From contig NZ_CANLNB010000004.1 in the NCBI RefSeq assembly GCF_947492455.1, positions 564,553 to 628,552 on the forward strand: a stretch of DNA of 64,000 nt, written 5' to 3'. A program made the translations under genes and the position numbers. Under the pieces are notes generated by a model, which saw nothing but the letters and a program-made list of their open reading frames with translations, made no database searches and had not been told where the DNA came from. How positions within the stretch are numbered: the first letter of the stretch is position 1; every line of letters begins with the position of its first letter. Below, in pieces: positions 45,329 to 54,026 of the stretch. This DNA is from an uncultured Aliiroseovarius sp. (GTDB taxonomy: Bacteria; Pseudomonadota; Alphaproteobacteria; Rhodobacterales; Rhodobacteraceae).

Positions 45329-46630
45329 ATGGACCTGCTGACCGCAAATGACCGCCATGGGGAGTATCCCCAATCCTGGTACGCCGCCACCGCCGACGCG
45401 CCCGGCCCGTTTCCGGCTGCTCAGGGCGATGTGTCGTGTGATGTCTGCGTCATCGGTGGCGGGTTCACTGGCCTATCAGCGGCCCTGCATCTGGCGGAAC
45501 GTGGCTATGACGTCGTGCTGCTGGAAGCGCAGCGCGTGGGCTTCGGCGCCTCGGGGCGCAATGGCGGTCAGGTTGGTATGGGTCAGCGTCTGGATCAGGA
45601 CGAGCTCGAGAAAATGGTGGGCAAGGACGACGCCCGTAAGCTGTGGGACATGGCATCCGAGAGTGTGCAGCTGGTACGCGACATGGTTGCCAAACACGCC
45701 CCCGATGCGGGGTTCACCGACGGCATCATCCACGCCATGCACCGCGCCCGCTATGTGCCCGAGGATCACGCCTATGTGCGCAAGCTGAACGAAGAGTATG
45801 GCTATGACCTGATCCGCACTGTGGATCGGGATGAGATGCGCGAATTGTGCGGCTCGCCCGCCTATCACGGCGGCTCTCTCGACATGGGGGCAGGGCACAC
45901 GCATCCGCTGCGTCTGGCCTTCGGCATGGCGCGAGCGGCGGTGGCTGCGGGTGCTCGGATTTTTGAGACCAGCCGCGTGACCGATGTGAAAGAGGGCGGT
46001 ACGGTAACCGTTTCGACCGATGCCGCCAAGATCCGCGCCAGCCATCTGGTCTGGGCCTGCAATGGCTATCTGGGCAACACGCAGGGGCATGTCGCTGCGC
46101 GGGTCATGCCAATCAACAACTACATACTGGCGACCGAGCCGTTAAGCGATGATTTCGCCAAGTCGCTGATCCGTGACGGGCACGCCGTGGCCGACAGCAA
46201 GTTCGTGATCAACTATTTCCGCCTTTCCGATGACAATCGCATGCTGTTCGGCGGCGCCGAGAGCTATGGCTACAAGTTCCCGAAGGACATTCGCAAGCTG
46301 GTGTCCAAGCCGATGCTGGAAATCTATCCGCAGCTCAAAGACACAAAGATCGACTATGCGTGGGGCGGCACGCTGGGCATCACCATGAACCGCATGCCGC
46401 ATTTTGAACGGCTGCAGGGGAATGTGCTGTCTGCGTCCGGTTACTCCGGGCATGGCGTGGCGATGGCGACGCTGGGCGGCAAGATGGTGGCCGAAGCGAT
46501 CTCGGGTCAGGCCGAGCGGTTTGACTTGATGGCGCAGGTTCCGACCCAACGCTTCCCAGGTGGTGTGGCGCTGCGCTGGCCGCTGTTAGTGGCGGCGATG
46601 CTGTGGTTCAGTTTGCGCGATAAGCTTTAG
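45329..46630 (+). CDS. Second PuuB-like FAD oxidoreductase
   Basis: A 433-residue DAO-family enzyme related to the one at 36244. The dinucleotide motif is VIGGGFTGLSAALHLAERGY, the family turn is GFGASGRNGGQVGMGQR, and the C-terminal FAD contact is ASGYSGHGVAMATLGG. Residues about 412-428 are hydrophobic (ALRWPLLVAAMLWF) and could touch the membrane. It shares context with the aminotransferase rather than with puuA, so the two PuuB paralogues may act on different amines. Two hairpins follow the stop. Confidence 0.84.
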   Translation: MDLLTANDRHGEYPQSWYAATADAPGPFPAAQGDVSCDVCVIGGGFTGLSAALHLAERGYDVVLLEAQRVGFGASGRNGGQVGMGQRLDQDELEKMVGKDDARKLWDMASESVQLVRDMVAKHAPDAGFTDGIIHAMHRARYVPEDHAYVRKLNEEYGYDLIRTVDRDEMRELCGSPAYHGGSLDMGAGHTHPLRLAFGMARAAVAAGARIFETSRVTDVKEGGTVTVSTDAAKIRASHLVWACNGYLGNTQGHVAARVMPINNYILATEPLSDDFAKSLIRDGHAVADSKFVINYFRLSDDNRMLFGGAESYGYKFPKDIRKLVSKPMLEIYPQLKDTKIDYAWGGTLGITMNRMPHFERLQGNVLSASGYSGHGVAMATLGGKMVAEAISGQAERFDLMAQVPTQRFPGGVALRWPLLVAAMLWFSLRDKL

Positions 46631-46641
46631 AGGGTTCCAAG

Positions 46642-46689
46642 CGCCCGCCATGGGGCGGGCGGACGCGTGCCCGAAATTGCGTTTCGGGC
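46642..46689 (+). terminator. Two hairpins downstream of the oxidoreductase gene
   Basis: The first is cgcccgcc/ggcgggcg with a four-base loop (46642-46661). The second is gcccgaaa/tttcgggc with a five-base loop (46669-46689). There is no T-run, but the position after one gene and before the convergent modC end fits transcription termination or mRNA-end protection. Confidence 0.6.
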
Positions 46690-46693
46690 TGGA

Positions 46694-47794
46694 TTACCCC
46701 TTCGGCCCGCCCACATCGCTGGGGGCAACGGCCACGGTTTTCACAATCGCATAAAGCTCTGTTCCGACGGACAAATCCATTGCCGCAAGCGAGCGTTTGG
46801 TGATCCGCGCCAGAACCCTTCCCGCAGCAGTATCCAGCGACAAGATCGCCCCCGGACCCGCCCCTTCCTGCACCCCCTGCACCACGCCGAGCAGGCAGTT
46901 CAGGGCCGAGATCCCCTCGGGCCGTCCGCGTGACAGGATCACGTCCTGAGCGGCGATGCGGACCCGCACTGATGTGCCGGGATCGCGAGCGATGCGGGGC
47001 AGGAACAGTGGGATGCTGCCTGCGTTCAACTCGGTCAGCCCGTCGTCGTGATGTGTGGCCACGCGGGCTTCGATTACTGCCCCAACCGAGCGCACGTCAC
47101 CGGGGCTGAAGCTGGGATCACCGAGAACCTCGATCGCGCTGCCCTGTCGGATCACTCGCCCGTTTTCCAGCGCCACGACTGTGGTCGCCAGCCGCGCAAC
47201 CTCGCTGGTTGAGTGGGTAACATAGAGGATCGGCACCTCGCCCTCGTCGCGTAGACGCTCGAAATAGGGCAGGATTTCCTCTTTGCGGGGATCGTCCAGC
47301 GCGGCCAGCGGTTCGTCGGCGAGGATCAGCTGCGGGCGCGACAGAAGCGCCCGCCCGATGGCAACCCTCTGCTTTTCGCCGCCCGATAGGCGCGGGGTGC
47401 GGCGGTCCAGAAGGTGGCCGATGCCCAGCATCTCGACGACATGATTGAAACGGGCAGGGTCCGCAGGTTGGCGGGTGACACGACGGGCGTAGTCCAGATT
47501 GCGCCTGACGGTCAGATGCGGAAACAGGCGGGCGTCCTGAAAGACATAGCCGATGCGGCGTTCGTGCGTCGGCAGGCAGGTGCCTTGGGTCGTGTCCAAC
47601 AACACTTGGTCCCCAACCGCGATCCGCCCCGACACGTCTTGGGTCAGACCCGCCACCGCGTCCACCACGCTGGTCTTGCCCGATCCTGACGCGCCGAACA
47701 GTACGGTCAGGCCCGCAGGCGCAGTGACATCCACGTCCAGATCGAAACCGGGACGATTTGCGCGCAGGGTGATGGAGAGGGCTGGCTGGGTCAT
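46694..47794 (-). CDS. modC: Molybdate ABC transporter ATP-binding protein
   Basis: A 366-residue ATPase of molybdate import. Walker A is GASGSGKTS, the signature is LSGGEKQRVAIGRALL and Walker B LILADEPLAALD. The C-terminal third contains the Mop-type oxyanion-binding domain (ALNCLLGVVQGVQEGAGPGA onward) that is characteristic of ModC. The frame is open far upstream, but that part is the antisense-frame image of modB. The ATG used follows GGAGG and overlaps modB by four bases. Confidence 0.95.
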   Translation of the reverse strand: MTQPALSITLRANRPGFDLDVDVTAPAGLTVLFGASGSGKTSVVDAVAGLTQDVSGRIAVGDQVLLDTTQGTCLPTHERRIGYVFQDARLFPHLTVRRNLDYARRVTRQPADPARFNHVVEMLGIGHLLDRRTPRLSGGEKQRVAIGRALLSRPQLILADEPLAALDDPRKEEILPYFERLRDEGEVPILYVTHSTSEVARLATTVVALENGRVIRQGSAIEVLGDPSFSPGDVRSVGAVIEARVATHHDDGLTELNAGSIPLFLPRIARDPGTSVRVRIAAQDVILSRGRPEGISALNCLLGVVQGVQEGAGPGAILSLDTAAGRVLARITKRSLAAMDLSVGTELYAIVKTVAVAPSDVGGPKG

Positions 47795-48483
47795 GCGTCC
47801 TCCATCCGTTTGGCGACACGACGGGCCAGCACCTCGGACGCCACCAATGCGCCCATGGCGATGATGATCGAGATCACAACCAACCGAAGTGCGGCGCTCT
47901 CGTCGCCCGGCACTTGCAGAAAGCTGTAGATGGCGGATGGGACGGTGCGCGTCTCGCCGGGGATATTCGACACGAAGGTAATGGTCGCCCCGAACTCGCC
48001 CATCGCTTTGGCAAATCCAAGGATCGCGCCCGCGATGATGCCGGGCAGGGCGAGGGGCAGGGTGACGGTGATGAAGACGGACCAGCGGTTGGCGCCCAGC
48101 GTGGCGGCGGCGGCTTCCAGCTTCGGGTCCACAGCCTCGATCGACAGGCGAATGGCGCGGACCATCAGGGGAAAGCCCATGATTGCCGCAGCAAGCGCCG
48201 CGCCGGTCCAGCGGAAGGCCAGTGGTAGGCCGAGCTTGGCGAGGGCCGCGCCCAGCGGCGCGGTGCCGCCGAAGGTCAGAAGCAGCAGGTAACCGGTGAC
48301 GACGGGCGGCAGGATCAGGGGCAGGTGGACAAGCCCGTTCACCACCTGCTTGCCGGGAAAGTCCTTGCGGGCCAGAAGATGCGCGATCCAGATGGCGACG
48401 GGCAGGGACAGGGCAGTGGCCCAGCCAGCGACTTTCAGGGACAGCGCAACCGCCTGCCATTCCTCTGGTCCAAGCCAGCTCAT
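47791..48483 (-). CDS. modB: Molybdate ABC transporter permease
   Basis: A 230-residue permease with about five membrane helices. The ATPase-contact region is LEAAAATLGANRWSVFITVT, as in ModB. It overlaps modC and modA by four bases each. The homodimer forms the molybdate channel; tungstate is an alternative substrate. Confidence 0.95.
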   Translation of the reverse strand: MSWLGPEEWQAVALSLKVAGWATALSLPVAIWIAHLLARKDFPGKQVVNGLVHLPLILPPVVTGYLLLLTFGGTAPLGAALAKLGLPLAFRWTGAALAAAIMGFPLMVRAIRLSIEAVDPKLEAAAATLGANRWSVFITVTLPLALPGIIAGAILGFAKAMGEFGATITFVSNIPGETRTVPSAIYSFLQVPGDESAALRLVVISIIIAMGALVASEVLARRVAKRMEDA

Positions 48484-49262
48484 TCGGGCACCTCGGGGGC
48501 AGGCAGAAAACCGTGGTTTTGCAGGATGGCTTGCCCGGCCCCGCTGGTCAGATAGTCCAGAAAGGCCGTTGCGGTGGTCACGTCGCCGGACGCGATGGCG
48601 GCGGCAGGATAGGTGATCTGAGGATGCGTCTCGGCAGGAAATGGTGCGACGAGGCGCACCTTTGGTTCAGCCTGCGCATCCGTTGCATAGACCACGCCCA
48701 ATCGCGCCTCGCCCAAGGCAACCAGCGCCAAGGCAGCACGGACATTATCGGTCTGTATGACGTGGGATTCAGCTGCATCCCACAGGCCTAGATGCGACAA
48801 GGCGGCCTTGCCGTATTGCCCTGCAGGGATCGCGTCGACCAGCGCCATCGACAACCTGCCGCCATTCAGGGCCGCTGCGAATTCTTCGGGCGTCACTGGC
48901 AGCTTCGTCGGCGCAGCTAGTTCTGCAGGCGCGATCAGCACCAACGCATTCCCGGCGAAGTCCCGGCGCATACCATCGGCCAACAACCCGGCCGCCTCAA
49001 CCGCATCCATCCAATCCGCATTCGCAGACAGAAACACATCGGCAGGTGCGCCCAAGGTGATCTGGCGGGCCAAAACCGAGGACCCCGCGAAGGACAAAGC
49101 CACTTCGTGCCCGGTATCGCCTTCGAACGCCTCGGCCACCTCGTCCAGCGCACCGCCCAGACTGGCAGCGGCAAAGACAGTGATCTTGTCGGCGAAAGAG
49201 GGCAGGCCGGATGCGCCCAATATCAGGGCGGCGAGGGTATATCGACGGGCGCACAAAAACAT
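48480..49262 (-). CDS. modA: Molybdate-binding periplasmic protein
   Basis: A 260-residue binding protein capturing molybdate or tungstate. The signal peptide is about residues 1-24 (ending LPSFA). The mature N-terminus, DKITVFAAASLGGALDEVAEAF, and FAGSSVLARQITLGAPADVF are the oxyanion-coordinating segments of ModA. The start has only a weak CGAG site. It is the first mod gene and lies 60 bases downstream of hpaH on the same strand, so it may share transcripts with the aromatic genes. I saw no clear ModE box. Confidence 0.93.
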   Translation of the reverse strand: MFLCARRYTLAALILGASGLPSFADKITVFAAASLGGALDEVAEAFEGDTGHEVALSFAGSSVLARQITLGAPADVFLSANADWMDAVEAAGLLADGMRRDFAGNALVLIAPAELAAPTKLPVTPEEFAAALNGGRLSMALVDAIPAGQYGKAALSHLGLWDAAESHVIQTDNVRAALALVALGEARLGVVYATDAQAEPKVRLVAPFPAETHPQITYPAAAIASGDVTTATAFLDYLTSGAGQAILQNHGFLPAPEVPE

Positions 49263-49321
49263 CTCGGGTCGAGATAACGGGATGCGCGGCCCGTCAGCAA
49301 GGGGTTTTGCGGTCGCAGCGG

Positions 49322-50122
49322 TCAGGCGAAGTGGATGTCTACGCTGCCAAACGGTCCGAAATCGGCGTGAATAGCGGTGCCTGAGGGGCATTCAACGGGG
49401 CGGATGAAGCTGCCGGACAGGATAATCTGGCCGGGTTCGATGCTTTGGCCATATTGCGCCATACGTCGTGCCAACCAGACGACGCTCTCCACCGGGTCGT
49501 TCAACACGCCTGCACCAAGGCCGGTTTCCTCGACCTCGCCATTGCGCGAGGTGATGGCGCCAACCCAGCGCAGGTCGAAGGCGTCGACCGCGTGGCGCTC
49601 AGCGCCAAGTACGATCCCGGCATTGGCGGCGTTGTCTGAGATTGTGTCAAAGACCGTGCGAGCAGCACCCGTTTCAGGATCTATCCGCTGAATGCGGGTG
49701 TCGAGGATCTCGATTGATGGCGCGACATAGTCAGTGGCGGCGATCACGTCTTCGCGGGTGACATCCGCGCCGCCAATGGCATCCTTCATCACAAACGCGA
49801 TCTCGGCCTCAATCCGGGGCTGGATGAACCGGCCCGCAGGCACCGTCGCGCCGTTCCGAAACAGCATGTCGTCGAACAGGATGCCGCTGTCGGGAATGTC
49901 GATGTTCAATGCGTATTGCATCGCTTTCGAGGTCAGCCCGATTTTCCAGCCGATGACCTTGCGCCCCGCGTCCAGCTTGGCGCGGTAAATCGCGTTTTGC
50001 ACCTGATAGGCATCGTCCATCCCCATCTCGGGGTGGCGCTTGGTCAACAGCCCGATCTGGTCGCGGGTCTTTTCGGCCTGCAACAAATCGGCGGCGGCAC
50101 GGGCGTGATCTTCGGGCGTCAT
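49322..50122 (-). CDS. hpaH: 2-oxo-hept-3-ene-1,7-dioate hydratase
   Basis: Hydrates 2-oxohept-3-enedioate, a late step of homoprotocatechuate meta-cleavage. The 266-residue protein belongs to the HpaH/MhpD hydratase group: VIGWKIGLTSKAMQ, the PRIEAEIAFVM metal-binding glutamates and GQIILSGSFIRPVECPSG. Its TVFDTISDNAANAGIVLG stretch is typical of HpaH. The start overlaps the upstream FAH-family gene by four bases. Confidence 0.9.
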   Translation of the reverse strand: MTPEDHARAAADLLQAEKTRDQIGLLTKRHPEMGMDDAYQVQNAIYRAKLDAGRKVIGWKIGLTSKAMQYALNIDIPDSGILFDDMLFRNGATVPAGRFIQPRIEAEIAFVMKDAIGGADVTREDVIAATDYVAPSIEILDTRIQRIDPETGAARTVFDTISDNAANAGIVLGAERHAVDAFDLRWVGAITSRNGEVEETGLGAGVLNDPVESVVWLARRMAQYGQSIEPGQIILSGSFIRPVECPSGTAIHADFGPFGSVDIHFA

Positions 50123-50976
50123 ACCACTTCGTCCTCGACCGTGTTCGTCAGCGTGCCGATCCCCTCGACCGAGACCTCGACCACGTCGCCGGGCACAAGG
50201 TATTTTGGCGGATCGAACCGCGCGCCTGCGCCGGTGGGGGTGCCGGTGACGATCACGTCGCCGGGCTGCAGCGTCATGAAGGTCGAGATATAGGCGATCT
50301 CCTCGCGGATCGGGAACATCATGCGGTTCAGGGTGTCGTCTTGGCGTAGCTCTCCGTTCACGTGGGTCTGGATGCGCGCGTCATCCAACTGGGCGGCGTC
50401 GGTGAAGGGCACCAGCCACGGGCCAATCGCGCCCGAACGGTCCCAGTTCTTGCCTTGCGTCACGTTGAATTTCGCGTGACGCACCCAGTCGCGGATCGTG
50501 CCTTCGTTGCACAGGGTCAGCGCGGCAATGTGGTCATAGGCATCGTCCTGACTAATCCGACGTCCTTCCTTGCCGATCACGATCACCACCTCGCCTTCAT
50601 AGTCCAGCGTGTGGTTCTCTGGCGGGCGGATCAGCGGGCGGCCGTGGCCGGTAAACCCGCTGGCAAAGCGCGGGAACAGCGACATGTATTTCGGCTGCGC
50701 GCTGCCGTCTTTGTATTCTGCATTGCGATCCGGGAAGTTCACGCCCACGCAGAGGATGCGGCGGGCATCTGGCATTACCATCTCGTAGTCGAAGGTCGAA
50801 TGCGTGGCAGCGCGGCCCTCGGCCGCTGCCAACAGGTCCGTCATAGCCCCATCCGCAATCGCCTCGTACAGCGTGGCGTAGTGCGGAAATTCCGCATTCA
50901 GGGCGATAGCGTCACCGGCATCAGTGATCGCGCCGAAGAAGGTTTCGCCTTCGGCAGAGAACGTAGCGAGTTTCAT
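50119..50976 (-). CDS. FAH-family hydrolase/decarboxylase of the hpa pathway
   Basis: A 285-residue fumarylacetoacetate-hydrolase-fold protein. Metal ligands are in LDYEGEVVIVIGKEG, and the glycine-rich tail GDVIVTGTPTGAGARFDPP is complete. By position it probably performs the decarboxylation or isomerisation after ring cleavage (HpaG/HpcE role). E. coli HpaG is a fusion of two such domains of about 430 residues; here only one domain is present, so the other activity must lie elsewhere or the enzyme does both. Overlaps hpaH by four bases. Confidence 0.85.
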   Translation of the reverse strand: MKLATFSAEGETFFGAITDAGDAIALNAEFPHYATLYEAIADGAMTDLLAAAEGRAATHSTFDYEMVMPDARRILCVGVNFPDRNAEYKDGSAQPKYMSLFPRFASGFTGHGRPLIRPPENHTLDYEGEVVIVIGKEGRRISQDDAYDHIAALTLCNEGTIRDWVRHAKFNVTQGKNWDRSGAIGPWLVPFTDAAQLDDARIQTHVNGELRQDDTLNRMMFPIREEIAYISTFMTLQPGDVIVTGTPTGAGARFDPPKYLVPGDVVEVSVEGIGTLTNTVEDEVV

Positions 50977-50991
50977 CGAATAGTCCTTTGA

Positions 50992-51843
50992 TCAGACCGG
51001 GAAGATGACGTTTGTCTGGCCCGTGCCGGAGGACGGGAAGTACTCGGTCACGACCTCGCATTTTGCGTCGTACTTGTCCCAACCGAGCGCGCCATACAGC
51101 ATTGCCGTATCGTGCATTGAGCCTTCGCCACAGCAGAACTCTGCGTATTCTCCCAGCATCTTCAGGAAGGTGGCGTGATCGCCGTTCTTCCACATTTCCA
51201 GGACGTGCAAATCCATCTGACGGTTGAATTCCGAGCTGATGGTAAAGGTGCCATTATTGGCGGCATAGTCTTTGTTGGCCCAAATTTTGTGGCTGAGCGA
51301 GCCAGATGCGACCAACAGAACCTTTTCGTCCGAGGCTTCCACCGCTTCGCGGATCGCCTCGCCGATGATGCGGCTTTCGTCGTGGTCGTGCACTGTGGCC
51401 CATGCGGCGACCGAGACCACCTTCATGTCATGCTCGCGGCTCATGAACCGCATCGGAACCAGAGTGCCGTATTCCAGCTCAAGGCTGTCCAGATGATGGC
51501 AAAGGGTATAAGCGCCCTTGTCCGTCGCGATCTTGGCGATGGCGTCGCCCATCTCGGGATTGCCTTCGTAGGAGTAGGGCAGATCCTGAATGAACTGTGG
51601 GAATTCGTTCGAGGTGAAGAGGCCCTCGAACTTGGCATTCGCGTTGATGTGGAAGCCCGCGTTGATCACCCAGTGTGTGTCGCAGATGATGACGGTGGTA
51701 ACGCCCAGCTCCTTGGCGCGGCGTGCGATTTCGCGGTGACCGTCGATGGCTGGCTGGCGCTTGCCTTTGATCGGGCCTTCCTGTTCCGACATCAACAGCG
51801 TCGGCACGTGGGTCATCTTTGCGGCGAGTACGATCTCTCCCAT
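50992..51843 (-). CDS. hpaD: 3,4-dihydroxyphenylacetate 2,3-dioxygenase
   Basis: A 283-residue class III (LigB-fold) extradiol dioxygenase that opens the homoprotocatechuate ring with non-haem iron. The first metal histidine is in KMTHVPTLLMSEQEGP, further histidines in ICDTHWVINAGFHI, and acid residues near the C-terminus. The match to HpaD/HpcB is good in length and motifs. GGGAGGAA precedes the start. It is 14 bases downstream of hpaE and upstream of the FAH gene, so the operon order is hpaE-hpaD-FAH-hpaH. Confidence 0.92.
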   Translation of the reverse strand: MGEIVLAAKMTHVPTLLMSEQEGPIKGKRQPAIDGHREIARRAKELGVTTVIICDTHWVINAGFHINANAKFEGLFTSNEFPQFIQDLPYSYEGNPEMGDAIAKIATDKGAYTLCHHLDSLELEYGTLVPMRFMSREHDMKVVSVAAWATVHDHDESRIIGEAIREAVEASDEKVLLVASGSLSHKIWANKDYAANNGTFTISSEFNRQMDLHVLEMWKNGDHATFLKMLGEYAEFCCGEGSMHDTAMLYGALGWDKYDAKCEVVTEYFPSSGTGQTNVIFPV

Positions 51844-51856
51844 TTGTATTCCTCCC

Positions 51857-53365
51857 TTACGCGCCCAGGCGCATGATTTTATGTTGGCCCGTGGCGAAAC
51901 CGACGTGTTTTTGCTCCATGTAGAATTCGAACGACCAGTCGCCGCCGTCACGCCCGATGCCCGAGGCCTTCACCCCACCAAACGGGGTCGGCAGATGGCG
52001 AACGTTTTCCGAGTTCACCCAGATCATGCCCGCTTCCAGCTTGTCTGTGAAGCGTAGCGCGCGGGTCAGGTCGTTGGTCCAGACATAGCCCGTCAGGCCA
52101 TAGTCCGTGTCATTGGCAATCGACAGCGCCTCGTCCTCGGTCGAGAAGGGGATCGAGGTCAGGACCGGGCCGAAGATTTCCTCGCGCGCGATGCGCATGT
52201 CGTTGGTGGCGTTGGTGAAGAGCGTCGGGCGCACGAAGTATCCCTCGTCACCGACCTTCACGCCACCAGCGGCAACAGTCGCGCCATCTTCCTTGGCGAT
52301 GTCGAAATACGAGGTCACTTTGTTATAGTGCGTCTCGGTCACCAGCGGACCGATCTCGGTCGCGGGGTCCAGCGGGTGGCCGACCTTGATGTTGTTCACA
52401 CGCTCGACCAGCTTGGCTTCGAATTCTTCCTTGATGGTGTCCTGCACCAACAGGCGCGAGGACGACGTGCAGCGTTCACCATTGATCGAGTAGATCATGA
52501 AGATCACTGCATCCAGAGCGCGGTTCAGATCGGCATCGTCAAAGACGATCACCGGGTTTTTCCCGCCCAGTTCCAAGTGGTTACGTTTGTGGGTGTCCGC
52601 GCCCTGCTTGACGATCATGCTGCCTGTGCGGCTTTCACCGACAAAGGCAATCGCCTTGATTTTCGGGTGCTCGCACAGTGCTTTGCCAGCGTCAGGGCCA
52701 AAGCCGTTCACGGTGTTCAACACACCCTTGGGCAGGCCGGCTTCTTCGGCGATTTCGACCAGCAGACGGGCGGTCAGGGGGCTGTCTTCGGCGGGTTTGT
52801 GCACCACGGTGCAGCCTGCGGCCAACGCGGGGGCGATCTTCCACGTGGACAGCATGAAAGGCGTGTTCCACGGGGTGATGACGCCCACCGGGCCAATCGG
52901 CGTCCGGCTGGTGACGTTCATTAGGGTGGGTGACTTCAGGTGTTGGCCGTCACGGGCCTGAACGACCTGATCCGCGAAATAGCGGAAGTTCTCGGCCCCA
53001 CGCAGGGCGGCTTTTGACATGAAGCGCAATGTCTGGCCGGTGTCCCAGCATTCGCACAGCGAAATCTCTTCGGCACGGGCCTCGATGGCGTCGGCGACGT
53101 TCAGAAGGATGCGGCGACGCTCGGTCGCGGGCATGTCGCGCCAGGCTGCAAAGGCGTCATGAGCCGCATTGGCGGCGGCGTCGATGTCATCCGCCGTGCC
53201 GTGGGCCACATCGCAGATCACCGACTTGTCGACTGGGCTGGTCGATTGGAACACGCCAGCCGCGCCGTCCCGATCCTCGCCCGCGATGCGGTTCTTGATT
53301 CCACCCGCACGGAACCGTTCAAGATAGCCCGAGAGTTTCGTAAGATTGCTGTCCAGATCCGACAT
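51857..53365 (-). CDS. hpaE: 5-carboxymethyl-2-hydroxymuconate semialdehyde dehydrogenase
   Basis: An NAD-dependent aldehyde dehydrogenase of 502 residues that oxidises the HpaD ring-cleavage product. The catalytic glutamate is in HLELGGKNPVIVFDDAD, the cysteine in NGERCTSSSRLLVQ, and the asparagine in ITPWNTPFMLSTWKIAPALA. Substrate is assigned from the neighbours. It is the first gene of the hpa operon and diverges from hpaR over 104 bases. Confidence 0.9.
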   Translation of the reverse strand: MSDLDSNLTKLSGYLERFRAGGIKNRIAGEDRDGAAGVFQSTSPVDKSVICDVAHGTADDIDAAANAAHDAFAAWRDMPATERRRILLNVADAIEARAEEISLCECWDTGQTLRFMSKAALRGAENFRYFADQVVQARDGQHLKSPTLMNVTSRTPIGPVGVITPWNTPFMLSTWKIAPALAAGCTVVHKPAEDSPLTARLLVEIAEEAGLPKGVLNTVNGFGPDAGKALCEHPKIKAIAFVGESRTGSMIVKQGADTHKRNHLELGGKNPVIVFDDADLNRALDAVIFMIYSINGERCTSSSRLLVQDTIKEEFEAKLVERVNNIKVGHPLDPATEIGPLVTETHYNKVTSYFDIAKEDGATVAAGGVKVGDEGYFVRPTLFTNATNDMRIAREEIFGPVLTSIPFSTEDEALSIANDTDYGLTGYVWTNDLTRALRFTDKLEAGMIWVNSENVRHLPTPFGGVKASGIGRDGGDWSFEFYMEQKHVGFATGQHKIMRLGA

Positions 53366-53388
53366 GTCGCCCTCATTCAGTCCAATTA

Positions 53389-53408
53389 TTAATTGCGATG
53401 TTAACTAA
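53389..53408. promoter_or_regulatory. Candidate HpaR operator
   Basis: An imperfect palindrome of the form TTAnTT-N8-AAnTAA lies in the hpaE-hpaR divergent region, about 25 bases upstream of hpaE. MarR-family regulators such as HpaR bind AT-rich palindromes of this size. Inferred from pattern only. Confidence 0.5.
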
Positions 53409-53469
53409 TGAGGTGGGCGCTGTCAAATAGTTGCTTTGTTCATTTCCTGCCCCTTGCTATAAAGCCCTC

Positions 53470-53922
53470 ATGACCAAGAATAATTCGACCCGTTCCGGCT
53501 TTCCCAGCACCTCGCGCTCGCTGCCCATCTCGCTTCTTCGGGCGCGCGAGGTCGTGATGCAGCCGATTCGCGACATGCTGGGTGAACTTGGCCTGACCGA
53601 ACAGAAATGGCGCATCCTGCGTACACTGGACGAACTGGGCGAGATCGAGCAAAGCACCATCGCAAAAGAGGCCTGCCTGCTTTTGCCCAGCCTGACGCGG
53701 ATCTTACGGGGGATGGAGGCGGACGGCCTGATCTCGCGTCAATCTGACGCTAAGGACAAGCGCCGCACGCTGGTCACGATCACTGAAAAGGGGCGCGCCA
53801 TCGTGCGCGACAACCTGCATCTGGCCAATGACATCGCCGCCCGGATCGAGACGCATATGGGCGAGGACGAGGTCAAACAGCTTCTGGATCTTCTGGAAAA
53901 GCTGCAATCTGCAAAGCTGTAA
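53470..53922 (+). CDS. hpaR: MarR-family regulator, HpaR type
   Basis: A 150-residue winged-helix regulator. The recognition segment is ACLLLPSLTRILRGMEADGLI and the wing SRQSDAKDKRRTLVTITEKG, as in MarR proteins. HpaR represses homoprotocatechuate genes until an aromatic acid binds. It diverges from hpaE with a palindrome between. The ribosome-binding site is weak, so the start is judged from the family N-terminus (TRSGFPSTSRSLPISLLRAR). Confidence 0.9.
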   Translation: MTKNNSTRSGFPSTSRSLPISLLRAREVVMQPIRDMLGELGLTEQKWRILRTLDELGEIEQSTIAKEACLLLPSLTRILRGMEADGLISRQSDAKDKRRTLVTITEKGRAIVRDNLHLANDIAARIETHMGEDEVKQLLDLLEKLQSAKL

Positions 53923-54026
53923 CGCGCGCGCGCTGTTCTGGCGCATAAGGGCTTGCAAACGCCGCCTTTCGCCCGCAGATCAGGCGGGTAGCGCGCTAAC
54001 ACGGTTTCAAAGCGGAGGCTTTGCAG

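Noticed and set aside
47795..48460. N-terminal extension of modC by about 222 codons
   Set aside because: The extension is modB sequence read in another frame, and a good GGAGG site lies directly before the modC ATG.
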